From positions 1-5,752 of the forward strand of contig CAVOBC010000312.1 in assembly GCA_963693635.1 (NCBI GenBank): 5,752 nucleotides of DNA. Direction: 5' to 3'. The stretch is from CAVOBC01 sp963693635. Lineage in GTDB: Bacteria; Pseudomonadota; Gammaproteobacteria; Pseudomonadales; Azotimanducaceae. A model generated the notes under the pieces. It saw only the letters and a list, made by a program, of their open reading frames with translations. It ran no database searches and was not told the origin of the DNA. Below, in pieces: positions 1 to 5,752 of this stretch; position 1 is the first letter of the stretch; every line of letters starts with the position of its first letter. Position numbers and translations under genes: made by a program.

Positions 1-200
1 TGTGACAGCTGTCGGTATAAATGCGCATAGTCGGATAGTAAATATAATAAAAACATATACTTAATATTACTTTTCAGTCGGTGGTGGGGCCCACCAGTTA
101 AAGCAGCGTGGTTATTGGGCTGTGCCACTTCACGCAATCAGGAAAGCAACGCGCCACACCCGATCCAGGCGGCTGAGGACGAAGGCCGGTCTAGGCACCC
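1..200. other. AT-rich non-coding edge region
   Basis: I see no gene with recognisable protein similarity here. Bases 15-78 are made mostly of A and T runs, in sharp contrast to the GC-rich rest of the window. A perfect 10-bp palindrome, GACAGCTGTC, lies at 4-13. A 6-bp inverted repeat, TGGTGG then CCACCA around GGC, lies at 82-96, but no T-tract follows it on either strand, so it is not a convincing terminator. The stretch 97-200 follows the stop of the minus-strand hydantoinase remnant and carries only short open frames without family resemblance. Confidence 0.5.
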
Positions 201-611
201 TCAAATCGTGCTATGTGATCCTCTGCGGAGCAATTGTCCGCGCCCTGGCACACCCGTGACTTCGCCCTGGTCCAACACGACTTCTCCGCGGCTGACGGTA
301 AAACTTGGCCATCCAGTGACCTTGAAACCGTCGTAAGGTGAATAATCCACTCGGCTCTGCATCTCGGCGCCATTGATGACCCGTGTATCCGTCTCGTCCC
401 AGACGACCATGCCGGCATCGCCACCGACGACGATCGTGTCTTTCTGCGCATCCACACCGACGAGTTTTGCCGGGTTGGTCGAAGTGACCGCAACGAACTG
501 TGCCAACGCAATTCGATTAGCCAGCACGCCGCTGGAGAACAGCATCGGCAAGCTGGTTTCGAGACCACCGCTCGCGCATTCAACATCTCCCACCGCTGGC
601 TCCGATATCAA
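201..611 (-). pseudogene. 5'-truncated dihydropyrimidinase / D-hydantoinase (C-terminal remnant)
   Basis: The 136-residue frame matches only the C-terminal part of the cyclic amidohydrolases (dihydropyrimidinase, D-hydantoinase), which hydrolyse cyclic ureides in the cytoplasm. Recognisable blocks in order are GGLETSLPMLFSSGV (from residue 15), the TSTNPAKLVGV block, GGDAGMVVWD, VDYSPYDGFKVTGWP, the beta-strand TVSRGEVV and the ending GVPGRGQLLRRG. Full family members are about 450-480 residues. Everything carrying the metal-binding histidines, carboxylated lysine and catalytic aspartate is absent. The frame begins at a TTG (609-611), with an in-frame stop just upstream (621-623), and family similarity starts only near base 580. 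The C-terminal end looks intact. No catalytic activity is possible from this piece. It lies 29 bp downstream of the PhyH-family gene on the same strand, so it may still be transcribed. I am confident of the family and truncation, but not of the original substrate. Confidence 0.85.
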
Positions 612-640
612 TCCGCCAGATCATCACTCAGCCGAGAACG

Positions 641-1513
641 CTAGCTTGTTCTGTCAGGCGCGTTGACGCGCATCTGCGCACCCACTGCAACACCGGGGTT
701 CGGTGGCGGTGTTGGCATCGACTCGCCCGGCGGCCACAGTACCGGCATACCCGGGCCATCGATAACATCACCGACCCCCACATGATCCCGATCGAGCGGA
801 TATGCCGGCCAGGACTGAGTGCGTCGGGCTTGCGCCGCGATATAGACAATCGTGAATACGCGCCGCGTCTTGTCGGTCGTGTTGGCAGACGCCTGATGGA
901 CCGTCAACCCGTGGTGCCAGGTAATCGAACCTGCGCTCACTTCCTGAAAGGCGGGCGACGCGCCGCCGAGCGCCGGGTCTCCGACGATGTCGTACGGCGT
1001 GGTGGCGTGCGTGATATCCACGACTCGAAGTCGCCCGGCTTTGTGCGAGCCAGGCACATAGGCCATGGCCCCCGCAGCGATGGTTATATCATCGAAGGGT
1101 ATCCAGGCACTGATCAGTGGTTCGTGTCCAAATGGCCAGAACGTTAAATCCTGATGCGGCGTCGTCGCGAGTCCGCCCGACTCTTTGTACAGAGCCTGGT
1201 CTTGCCACAGCCGGACGCTCGTTACCCCCAGCAATTGCGCTGCGATTCCGGCCAGCGCCCGGTGACAGGTCAACGGCCGCACTGCCCGACTCGTCTCCCA
1301 AAGTCGCATGCACTGAATGAACGACTGCTCGTACCGCGTCTTCTCCGCGACCTCACGCGTGTCGTGCGCCGTGCGCCGCGCAACCTCCACGTCTACGGCA
1401 TCGCCGTAACTGCGAACTTCATCAGCACCCAGCACACCATCAGTGACGACGTAGCCGTTCTCGGCAAAGTCATCAATCGTCGTCTGTTGCAGCGTATATG
1501 GAAAGGGCGTCAA
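641..1513 (-). CDS. Phytanoyl-CoA dioxygenase (PhyH) family Fe(II)/2-oxoglutarate oxygenase
   Basis: A 290-residue protein of the PhyH family, cytosolic non-haem iron oxygenases that couple 2-oxoglutarate decarboxylation to substrate hydroxylation. The N-terminal DDFAENGYVVTDGVL (14-28) is the typical family opening. The iron ligands are visible as H120 and D122 in TPHQDLTFW and H206 in HGLTVHQASAN. R217 or R218 in the following TRRVFTIVY is placed to bind the 2-oxoglutarate carboxylate. The strands SAWIPFDDIT and GAMAYVPGSHKAG (135-160) are standard parts of the double-stranded beta-helix core. The length is normal and all key residues are present. The start is a TTG without a strong Shine-Dalgarno. 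The frame stays open upstream to a stop at 1667-1669 with no ATG, GTG or TTG, and the next in-frame GTG would cut into the conserved opening, so TTG is the best choice. The substrate cannot be read from sequence: bacterial members range from fatty-acid-like to amino-acid and natural-product substrates. Confidence 0.9.
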   Translation of the reverse strand: MTPFPYTLQQTTIDDFAENGYVVTDGVLGADEVRSYGDAVDVEVARRTAHDTREVAEKTRYEQSFIQCMRLWETSRAVRPLTCHRALAGIAAQLLGVTSVRLWQDQALYKESGGLATTPHQDLTFWPFGHEPLISAWIPFDDITIAAGAMAYVPGSHKAGRLRVVDITHATTPYDIVGDPALGGASPAFQEVSAGSITWHHGLTVHQASANTTDKTRRVFTIVYIAAQARRTQSWPAYPLDRDHVGVGDVIDGPGMPVLWPPGESMPTPPPNPGVAVGAQMRVNAPDRTS

Positions 1514-1540
1514 GCTGGGATCGAAACCTTGGTTGTGGTG

Positions 1541-1579
1541 GTCGGTTGGTAGGTCGTCGGTTGGTAGGTCGTCGGTTAG
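1541..1579. repeat. 15-bp tandem repeat, about 2.5 copies
   Basis: The unit GTCGGTTGGTAGGTC occurs perfectly at 1541-1555 and 1556-1570, followed by a partial copy (GTCGGTTAG) at 1571-1579. The unit length is a multiple of three, so the repeat keeps the upstream-extended PhyH frame open and on the minus strand would read as DDLPT units. It lies just upstream of the predicted TTG start, so it is either a leader-region repeat or part of an N-terminal extension using an unrecognised start. Confidence 0.9.
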
Positions 1580-1705
1580 CCGTTTGGCTGATCGATATAT
1601 TTTCTCGGGAAACCCACGCGCTTGCGCGTCTGGCTTGCGCGCAATGGCCTCCGCATAGTGGCAAGTCTAGCGCGACCTTTAGGCGGTCGGGAAGTCAGTT
1701 ATTGA

Positions 1706-1724
1706 TGTCCCGATTACTGGGACA
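1706..1724. promoter_or_regulatory. Inverted repeat TGTCCC-N7-GGGACA, candidate operator
   Basis: A perfect 6-bp inverted repeat with a 7-base spacer lies 118 bases upstream of the tannase start, in the divergent gap. Its size and position fit a dimeric regulator site, but no regulator gene is present nearby and a 6-bp inverted repeat is not rare by chance. No T-tract follows it, so it does not look like a terminator. Confidence 0.2.
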
Positions 1725-1830
1725 CTCCAGTATCTCTCCGCGCTGCACCGGACCCGGACGATGCGTCAACGCAGGGAGATGTGAGAACATCCACGCCCCG
1801 CCATCCACATCAGTCCTCACACCTCCTGCC

Positions 1831-1834
1831 AGGA
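1831..1834 (+). promoter_or_regulatory. Shine-Dalgarno site deciding the GTG start of the tannase
   Basis: AGGA lies 8 bases before the GTG at 1843-1845. The GTG is immediately followed by a signal peptide, which supports this start over any internal one. Confidence 0.6.
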
Positions 1835-1842
1835 CATAACCT

Positions 1843-2343
1843 GTGAAGCACCTGACCCTAGCGCTCATTTTGCTGTTGCCATCTATACCGTTCGCCAAAG
1901 CCGACGCGTGCCGCGATCTGTATCAACTGACGGATGACACCCTCGCTGTGGGGCCCGGGGTTGCTGTACCCGCCGAAGGCGCGGTACCCGCGCACTGCCG
2001 TGTGCGCGGCGTCATTGGCCGCGGCATCCGTTTCGAAGTGCGCATGCCGGTCAGAGGCTGGAACCGACGCTTTCTGTTCGAGGGAACGGGGGGCTTCGCC
2101 GGTTACCTCGCCGACACGACGCGCGGACTCGCCGATGGGTACGCCGTCTCAACAACCGACACGGGTCATCAGGGTGCCGGGGCCTATGAGTTTCTGCTCC
2201 AGCCCCAAGCCTTCCTGGACTATGCCTTTCGAGGTATTCACCTGGCAACGACCGTGACAAATCGGGTCGTCAGTACCTATTACGGCAAAAGCCCCGCTTC
2301 ACCTACTTCGAAGGATGCTCAAATGGCGGTCGCCAGGCACTGA
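1843..2343 (+). CDS. Tannase family, N-terminal fragment with signal peptide
   Basis: This is the upstream piece of the frameshifted tannase-family gene, 166 residues from a GTG start. Residues 1-20 form a Sec signal peptide: a lysine near the start, a hydrophobic stretch TLALILLLPSIPF, and a likely cleavage after AKA before DACRDL, so the product would be exported. Family blocks follow: AHCRVRGVIGRGIRFEVRMP (50-69), WNRRFLFEGTGGFAG (73-87), and GYAVSTTDTGHQG (99-111), the last typical of tannase/feruloyl esterases. From residue 152 on, the sequence (ASPTSKDAQMAVARH) is an out-of-frame reading of the DNA that encodes the catalytic-serine motif in the other frame. On its own it lacks all three catalytic residues and would not be a working enzyme. 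Confidence 0.75.
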   Translation: MKHLTLALILLLPSIPFAKADACRDLYQLTDDTLAVGPGVAVPAEGAVPAHCRVRGVIGRGIRFEVRMPVRGWNRRFLFEGTGGFAGYLADTTRGLADGYAVSTTDTGHQGAGAYEFLLQPQAFLDYAFRGIHLATTVTNRVVSTYYGKSPASPTSKDAQMAVARH

Positions 2344-3323
2344 TGGAGGCCCTCCGTTACCCGGACGATTACGACGGTATCATCGCCGGCGCGCCCGCGT
2401 TCCAGGTCGCCCGGGAGTTCGCTCCGTTCCTGTTGATGGCCGCGAGGGCGCAAGCCGCTAATCCGATATCAGTCAACGACCTGAAGGTTGTGGACAACGC
2501 GACGCGTGAGGCCTGCGATCTGCTGGACGGCATCAACGACGGCGTGATCGACGATCCTCGTCAGTGCAACTTTAATCCCGAAATCCTGCTCTGTCGTAAT
2601 GGCGATACGCGCAACTGCCTGTCCTCCAGTGCCATCGATACGTTTAAACAGATGTACAAAGGCGTGGTCGATCCTGACGGCACAATCGTCTCGCCAGGCG
2701 TCTTGCCGGGGGCCGAGGCAGCCGGCGACTGGGCCGGTTGGGTCATCGGGGGCGTGACGCCACCGGGACCCGGCGTCGGCGCCAGGGCAGTTAACGACCT
2801 TTTCGCAGAATCGTTCGGTCACCTTATCCATCAGGATCCGAACATCAAAGCTGATGACTTTGACATCTATCTGGACCGGGATGAGCTCGAAGACACATCG
2901 GCGATCTTAGACATCAATGAGGCAGACTTCACAAAGTTCCGCAAGAAAGGCGGCAAACTGCTCATGTTCCAGGGTTGGAACGACTACCCCCTGCGCCCCC
3001 AACGCGCGATTAATTATCTGGCAAGCGCGGAAAAGGAAAACGGTGGAGCGAACAGGACCGCGGCGTTCATGCAGCTCTTTATGGTGCCGGGCATGCTGCA
3101 CTGTGGCCTCGGGCCAGGTCCTTCAGTGGCAGACTACTTGACGCCGCTGACCGCATGGGTGGAGAAAGGAACGGCACCTGATGTCATTCCAGCGGCTCAC
3201 GTCGATGCCGACGGCCGCACCGCCTTCACCCGCAAGTTCTGCGCTTATCCGACGTATGGCAAGTACGCCGGCGAAGGGGATGAGACCGATGGGTCCAACT
3301 ACGCCTGCGTGACCGACCCATAG
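2343..3323 (+). CDS. Tannase family, C-terminal fragment (catalytic Asp and His)
   Basis: This is the downstream piece, 326 residues from the first ATG in this frame, although family similarity extends upstream to base 2298. It opens with the post-nucleophile segment RYPDDYDGIIAGAPAF. A calcium-binding-like loop follows at 58-75 (CDLLDGINDGVIDDPRQC), bracketed by two cysteines as in characterised feruloyl esterases. The probable catalytic aspartate is D214 in FQGWNDYPLRPQRAINY, and the catalytic histidine H253 is in MVPGMLHCGLGPGP, with C254 next to it. The ATG sits inside the parent gene's coding frame, so it is unlikely to be a true start. The catalytic serine (codon 2319-2321) lies before it and is lost. 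The stop is 4 bp from the stop of the convergent dioxygenase gene. Substrate is unknown: the family covers tannins, feruloyl esters and MHET. Confidence 0.75.
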   Translation: MEALRYPDDYDGIIAGAPAFQVAREFAPFLLMAARAQAANPISVNDLKVVDNATREACDLLDGINDGVIDDPRQCNFNPEILLCRNGDTRNCLSSSAIDTFKQMYKGVVDPDGTIVSPGVLPGAEAAGDWAGWVIGGVTPPGPGVGARAVNDLFAESFGHLIHQDPNIKADDFDIYLDRDELEDTSAILDINEADFTKFRKKGGKLLMFQGWNDYPLRPQRAINYLASAEKENGGANRTAAFMQLFMVPGMLHCGLGPGPSVADYLTPLTAWVEKGTAPDVIPAAHVDADGRTAFTRKFCAYPTYGKYAGEGDETDGSNYACVTDP

Positions 3324-3327
3324 GAAC

Positions 3328-4221
3328 TCAGAGGGCGGCACCCTGCGGGCGCGGCCCTTCGACCATGTGACGCCAGAACCGGCGTGGCTCGCCCAGCTTA
3401 AAGTTGCCTTGCGCCTTGTGCTGAACCGTGGCGTTGTCCCATACGAGGGCGTCACAATCGCGCCATACGTGCTCGCACCGTGCCGCGTTGTCCTCAGCGA
3501 ACTGCTGGCACTCCCGCAACAAAGCGCGGCCCTTGAGCACGTCCATGTCCGCGACGTGCTTTGCCCGATCAAGATCAATAAAGAGCGCGAGGGAATCGGC
3601 ATAGGGATGTTTTCGCACGAGTGGATGCTCGACGTCACGAAGCGCATCCGCCGGTCCACTCGCCGCCCGGCGGGGCGAGAACGCGTCTTCGTTGTTATAT
3701 CCATAGACAACCGACAGCGACGACACCCGCTGTTGTAGCTCAGATGGGAGTTTCCGGTACGCCGAGCGCATGTCTATGAAGTGCGTGGGACCACCCCCGG
3801 ATGGCGGCAACGCCCTCGCATGCAGTACCGTCGCAAGTGCCGGCCGTTCAGTAAACGTGTCGTCACTGTGCCAGGTTTCAAAGAGACCAGGGCGCTGGTC
3901 ATCCAGGCCACCATACGCCGGCACGCCTTTCGCTTCGCACATCTCGTCAGTTAACACGTACCCGGCATCGATATGCTGGAGTGCCGGACTGTACCGAAAC
4001 GCGGCCCCGTCCTTCGTTTCTGCAACCGGATCTTTAATGTCGCCGAACAAGCCGGCAACCCAGGCGAACTCGTCTTTTGTCAGGCGTTTTGCAAAGCGCA
4101 AACACAACACGCCTGACTCGGCGAGCGCCGTACGCAAGCGCGCGCGGTCCACTTCCTGCCCCGCTACGAGACCCGTCACCTCTGTAACTGAAAAGCCCGG
4201 CGTTGAACAAACCTCAAGCAT
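3328..4221 (-). CDS. TauD/TfdA family Fe(II)/2-oxoglutarate dioxygenase
   Basis: A 297-residue protein of the TauD/TfdA family, cytosolic oxygenases that hydroxylate substrates such as taurine or 2,4-dichlorophenoxyacetate, often leading to bond cleavage. Iron ligands are H118 and D120 in FETWHSDDTF and H268 in WDNATVQHKA. R280/R281 and R284 in EPRRFWRHMVEG are placed to bind 2-oxoglutarate and substrate carboxylate. GGPTHFIDMRSAY (144-156) matches the TfdA-like GGDTEFADMRAAY block, with the threonine expected to contact the co-substrate. Length is typical. I prefer the ATG at 4219-4221 because GGAGG lies 4 bases before it; a TTG seven codons upstream would place that site inside the gene. 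The gene converges on the tannase with a 4-bp gap and is divergent from the BetA-like gene, with which it may share control. It resembles TfdA more than TauD by eye, but the substrate is not assignable. Confidence 0.9.
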   Translation of the reverse strand: MLEVCSTPGFSVTEVTGLVAGQEVDRARLRTALAESGVLCLRFAKRLTKDEFAWVAGLFGDIKDPVAETKDGAAFRYSPALQHIDAGYVLTDEMCEAKGVPAYGGLDDQRPGLFETWHSDDTFTERPALATVLHARALPPSGGGPTHFIDMRSAYRKLPSELQQRVSSLSVVYGYNNEDAFSPRRAASGPADALRDVEHPLVRKHPYADSLALFIDLDRAKHVADMDVLKGRALLRECQQFAEDNAARCEHVWRDCDALVWDNATVQHKAQGNFKLGEPRRFWRHMVEGPRPQGAAL

Positions 4222-4225
4222 CAAA

Positions 4226-4230
4226 CCTCC
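4226..4230 (-). promoter_or_regulatory. Shine-Dalgarno GGAGG deciding the dioxygenase start
   Basis: On the minus strand GGAGG precedes the ATG at 4219-4221 by 4 bases. The spacing is a little short but usable, and it is the strongest ribosome binding site in the window. It favours this ATG over the TTG at 4240-4242. Confidence 0.6.
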
Positions 4231-4361
4231 ATCACTCAGCAATCGTCGGCATCACGCGTCCACAACACTTATCCAAAGTGCGCCATGACACTCCATGACA
4301 GAAGGGGGGGCCCCGCCTCCAGGGCAGAGCCATGACAAGCAGGTATCATAGGATGAAGCAC

Positions 4362-4365
4362 AGGG
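4362..4365 (+). promoter_or_regulatory. Shine-Dalgarno AGGG for the BetA-like gene
   Basis: AGGG lies 7 bases before the ATG at 4373-4375. An ATG at 4353 is out of frame with the gene. Confidence 0.5.
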
Positions 4366-4372
4366 CTTTGAC

Positions 4373-5752
4373 ATGACCACAGTTCTCTCACGCAGTGCTT
4401 CTGGCAAGATCTGGGACACCATTATTGTCGGAGCGGGCTCTGCGGGTTGCGTGCTCGCAAATCGGCTGTCCGCTGACCCATCGCGTTCCGTTCTTCTTCT
4501 TGAAGCCGGAGGCAGCGACGCGCATCCGTTTGTGCGCATGCCCGCCGCCCTTTCCCTGCCAATGAACAGTCAGCGTTTCAACTGGTTCTTCGAATCAGAA
4601 CCAGAACCCGCACTCGACAACCGGCGTCTGCACTGCCCGCGCGGCAAGGTACTGGGTGGATCATCGTCGATCAATGGCATGGTCTACGTTCGCGGACATG
4701 CTCTCGACTTCGAACGCTGGCAGTCGCTCGGGGCGACCGGTTGGGGATACGCCGACGTGCTACCTTATTTCAAGCGGGCCGAACGCACCAGTGATGTGCC
4801 CGCGGGATCACGCTATCGCGGTCTTGACGGGCCGCTCGCGGTGACCCGCGGCAGGAAAGACAATCCCCTGCACCCTGCGTTCCTCGCAGCTTGCTCCCAG
4901 GCCGGTTATCCAGCACCGGATGATCTGAACGGTTATCAGCAAGAGGGATTTGGTGACCTCGAAATGACAATCGATGACGGCGTGCGTTGTAGTACGGCAC
5001 GTGCCTACCTTGCACCGGTGCGACATCGGTCCAATCTCGGTGTGCGCAGCCGCGTGCTGGTTGAGCGCGTCACGGTCAGCGGCAAGCGCGCCGACGGCGT
5101 CGTCATCCGGACGAGGGGCGGACCCGCAGAGCACATCACGGCTGGCAATGTGATTCTCGCTGCGGGCGCCATCGGGTCACCCCACCTTCTGCTCCTCTCC
5201 GGCATCGGACCCGCGGAGGACCTCAGCGGTCACAGCATCGGCGTCGCTTCAAATTTACCCGGCGTGGGGCAGAACCTGATGGATCATCTTGAGGTCTATC
5301 TGCAACAGACATGCACGCAACCGATTTCGTTGAACCGCTTTCTCAATCCGGTTAGCAAGGCACTGATCGGTGCGCGCTGGCTTGCCACCCGAGGTGGGCT
5401 CGGCGCCACCAACCACTTCGAAACAGGGGGGTTCATCCGAAGCATGGATACCGTGTCACATCCCGACATTCAGTTTCACTTCCTTCCGGCGGCAGTCTCC
5501 TACGACGGTCGCCAGAAGGCTGCAGCCGATGGCTTCCAGGTACATGTGGGACCCATGGCAAGTCCGAGCCGGGGTGACCTGCGCCTAAGGTCGGCCGACC
5601 CGCGCCAAAAGCCGACTCTGCGCTTCAATTACATGTCCGACCCCTCTGACTGGCGGGTATTCCGCTCGGCGATCCGGCAGGCCCGCGCGATTATTAATCA
5701 GCCGGCACTCGCTGCGTTTCGAGGGCCGGAACTTGCCCCGGGCCCCGCGGTG
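4373..5752 (+). CDS. betA: Choline dehydrogenase-like GMC oxidoreductase (BetA type), 3' end outside window
   Basis: The first 460 residues of a flavoprotein of the GMC family, read without interruption to the window edge. The FAD-binding dinucleotide motif is VGAGSAG (19-25), with E44 in LLLEAGG to bind the ribose. The first GMC signature is RGKVLGGSSSING (90-102) and the second is GAIGSPHLLLLSGIG (265-279). Stretches close to E. coli choline dehydrogenase include NRRLHCPRGK, DDLNGYQQEGFG (183-194), PGVGQNLMDHLE (296-306), GATNHFETGGFIRS and SPSRGDLRLRSADP (from 397), where the C-terminal domain begins. BetA oxidises choline to betaine aldehyde for glycine betaine synthesis or choline breakdown. 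Full BetA is about 550 residues, so roughly 95 residues, including the catalytic His/Asn region, lie beyond the edge. There is no signal peptide. The neighbours are not betB or betI, so the substrate could be another alcohol. GMC identity is certain; choline specificity is likely but unproven. Confidence 0.85.
   Translation, partial: MTTVLSRSASGKIWDTIIVGAGSAGCVLANRLSADPSRSVLLLEAGGSDAHPFVRMPAALSLPMNSQRFNWFFESEPEPALDNRRLHCPRGKVLGGSSSINGMVYVRGHALDFERWQSLGATGWGYADVLPYFKRAERTSDVPAGSRYRGLDGPLAVTRGRKDNPLHPAFLAACSQAGYPAPDDLNGYQQEGFGDLEMTIDDGVRCSTARAYLAPVRHRSNLGVRSRVLVERVTVSGKRADGVVIRTRGGPAEHITAGNVILAAGAIGSPHLLLLSGIGPAEDLSGHSIGVASNLPGVGQNLMDHLEVYLQQTCTQPISLNRFLNPVSKALIGARWLATRGGLGATNHFETGGFIRSMDTVSHPDIQFHFLPAAVSYDGRQKAAADGFQVHVGPMASPSRGDLRLRSADPRQKPTLRFNYMSDPSDWRVFRSAIRQARAIINQPALAAFRGPELAPGPAV

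Larger units (their letters stand above)
1514..1842. promoter_or_regulatory. Divergent intergenic region between PhyH-family gene and tannase
   Basis: This 329-base gap separates two genes transcribed away from each other, so it should hold both promoters. I could not find a convincing paired -35/-10 set. What it does contain is a 15-bp tandem repeat at 1541-1579, an inverted repeat TGTCCC-N7-GGGACA at 1706-1724, and a smaller one, GATGT-GAGA-ACATC, at 1778-1791. Open frames within it show no family resemblance. Confidence 0.45.
1843..3323 (+). pseudogene. Tannase/feruloyl esterase family hydrolase, interrupted by a one-base frameshift
   Basis: This locus is one gene of the tannase/feruloyl esterase family (alpha/beta-hydrolase fold, secreted) read in two frames. 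The first frame is family-like through YYGKSP (residue 151, base 2295) and then turns to nonsense, ending at 2343. The second frame picks up at base 2298 with FTYFEGCSNGGRQALMEA, the family's nucleophile motif. Adding one C to the C run at 2292-2295 would give SPRFTYFEGCSNGG, as expected for the family, and a single 493-residue protein, close to the usual length of about 500-560. In this repaired numbering the triad would be S160, D381 and H420, with C159 and C421 placed for the CS-D-HC disulfide known in this family. No other lesion is visible. The cause could be a true mutation or a homopolymer sequencing error. As written, neither frame yields an active enzyme, since the serine motif lies between the two open frames. 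Confidence 0.85.
4222..4372. promoter_or_regulatory. Divergent intergenic region with three CCATGACA repeats
   Basis: This gap lies between the TfdA-like gene and the BetA-like gene, which point away from each other. The octamer CCATGACA occurs at 4283-4290, 4293-4300 and 4330-4337, all in the same orientation. The first two are exactly 10 bp apart, about one helical turn. A run of seven G followed by four C lies at 4304-4314. I did not find a clear -35/-10 pair for either gene. The repeats could be regulator half-sites, but this is inference. Confidence 0.4.

Noticed and set aside
43..48. TATAAT, a perfect -10 box
   Set aside because: No -35 element is seen at 16-18 bp upstream and no plus-strand gene follows. 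Such a hexamer is expected by chance in an AT-rich patch.
82..96. Stem-loop TGGTGG-GGC-CCACCA as a terminator of the hydantoinase remnant
   Set aside because: The loop is only 3 bases and no T-tract follows on the minus or plus strand. It is also over 100 bases beyond the stop.
1154..1552. 132-residue plus-strand open frame
   Set aside because: It lies antisense to the PhyH-family gene, whose frame has clear conserved iron-binding residues. The plus-strand product is arginine-rich and matches no family I know.
1473..1664. Minus-strand frame with NRRPT repeats as a small repeat protein
   Set aside because: The repetition comes only from the 15-bp DNA repeat read in another frame. It overlaps the PhyH start region and has no family resemblance.
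2469..2831. 120-residue minus-strand open frame
   Set aside because: It is antisense to the tannase C-terminal part, which holds the family's calcium-loop motif. It is a by-product of high GC content.
3367..4288. Plus-strand open frames across the TfdA-like gene
   Set aside because: The minus strand carries the full HxD...H iron site and a good ribosome binding site, so the plus-strand frames are shadows.
4304..4315. G7C4 run as a terminator or structured RNA
   Set aside because: It sits in a divergent promoter gap, has no usable loop and no T-tract, and looks like simple GC-rich sequence.

Overview
The window is GC-rich bacterial DNA with tightly packed genes. It uses GTG and probably TTG starts alongside ATG and has Shine-Dalgarno sequences, so a proteobacterium is the most likely source. 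Nothing here fixes the genus. The mix of a phytanoyl-CoA dioxygenase family protein, a TauD/TfdA family dioxygenase, a tannase/feruloyl esterase family protein, a BetA-like GMC oxidoreductase and a hydantoinase remnant is typical of the catabolic accessory regions of environmental or host-associated proteobacteria.

Layout. Positions 1-200 hold no gene I can support; the first ~78 bases are strikingly AT-rich. On the minus strand at 201-611 lies only the C-terminal quarter of a dihydropyrimidinase/D-hydantoinase, a 5'-truncated remnant. It is followed (641-1513, minus) by an intact PhyH-family Fe(II)/2-oxoglutarate dioxygenase. A 329-base divergent gap (1514-1842) contains a 15-bp tandem repeat and small inverted repeats. 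On the plus strand, 1843-3323 encodes a secreted tannase/feruloyl esterase family hydrolase split by a one-base frameshift at a C run (about 2292-2295), just before the catalytic serine. Converging on it with a 4-bp gap is a minus-strand TauD/TfdA-family dioxygenase (3328-4221). A short divergent gap (4222-4372) carries three copies of CCATGACA. The plus-strand 5' part of a BetA-like choline dehydrogenase/GMC oxidoreductase then runs off the window end (4373-5752).

How they may work together. The genes are not one operon, because orientation alternates (-, -, +, -, +). All the families fit breakdown of small organic compounds: an exported ester hydrolase, two oxygenases that hydroxylate or cleave substrates, and a flavin alcohol dehydrogenase. 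One shared pathway is possible but is inference only. Two of the five loci are broken or look broken (hydantoinase remnant, frameshifted tannase), which suggests a region undergoing decay or rearrangement, or a sequencing error in the tannase case. I found no RNA genes, CRISPR array, insertion sequence or clearly novel system.
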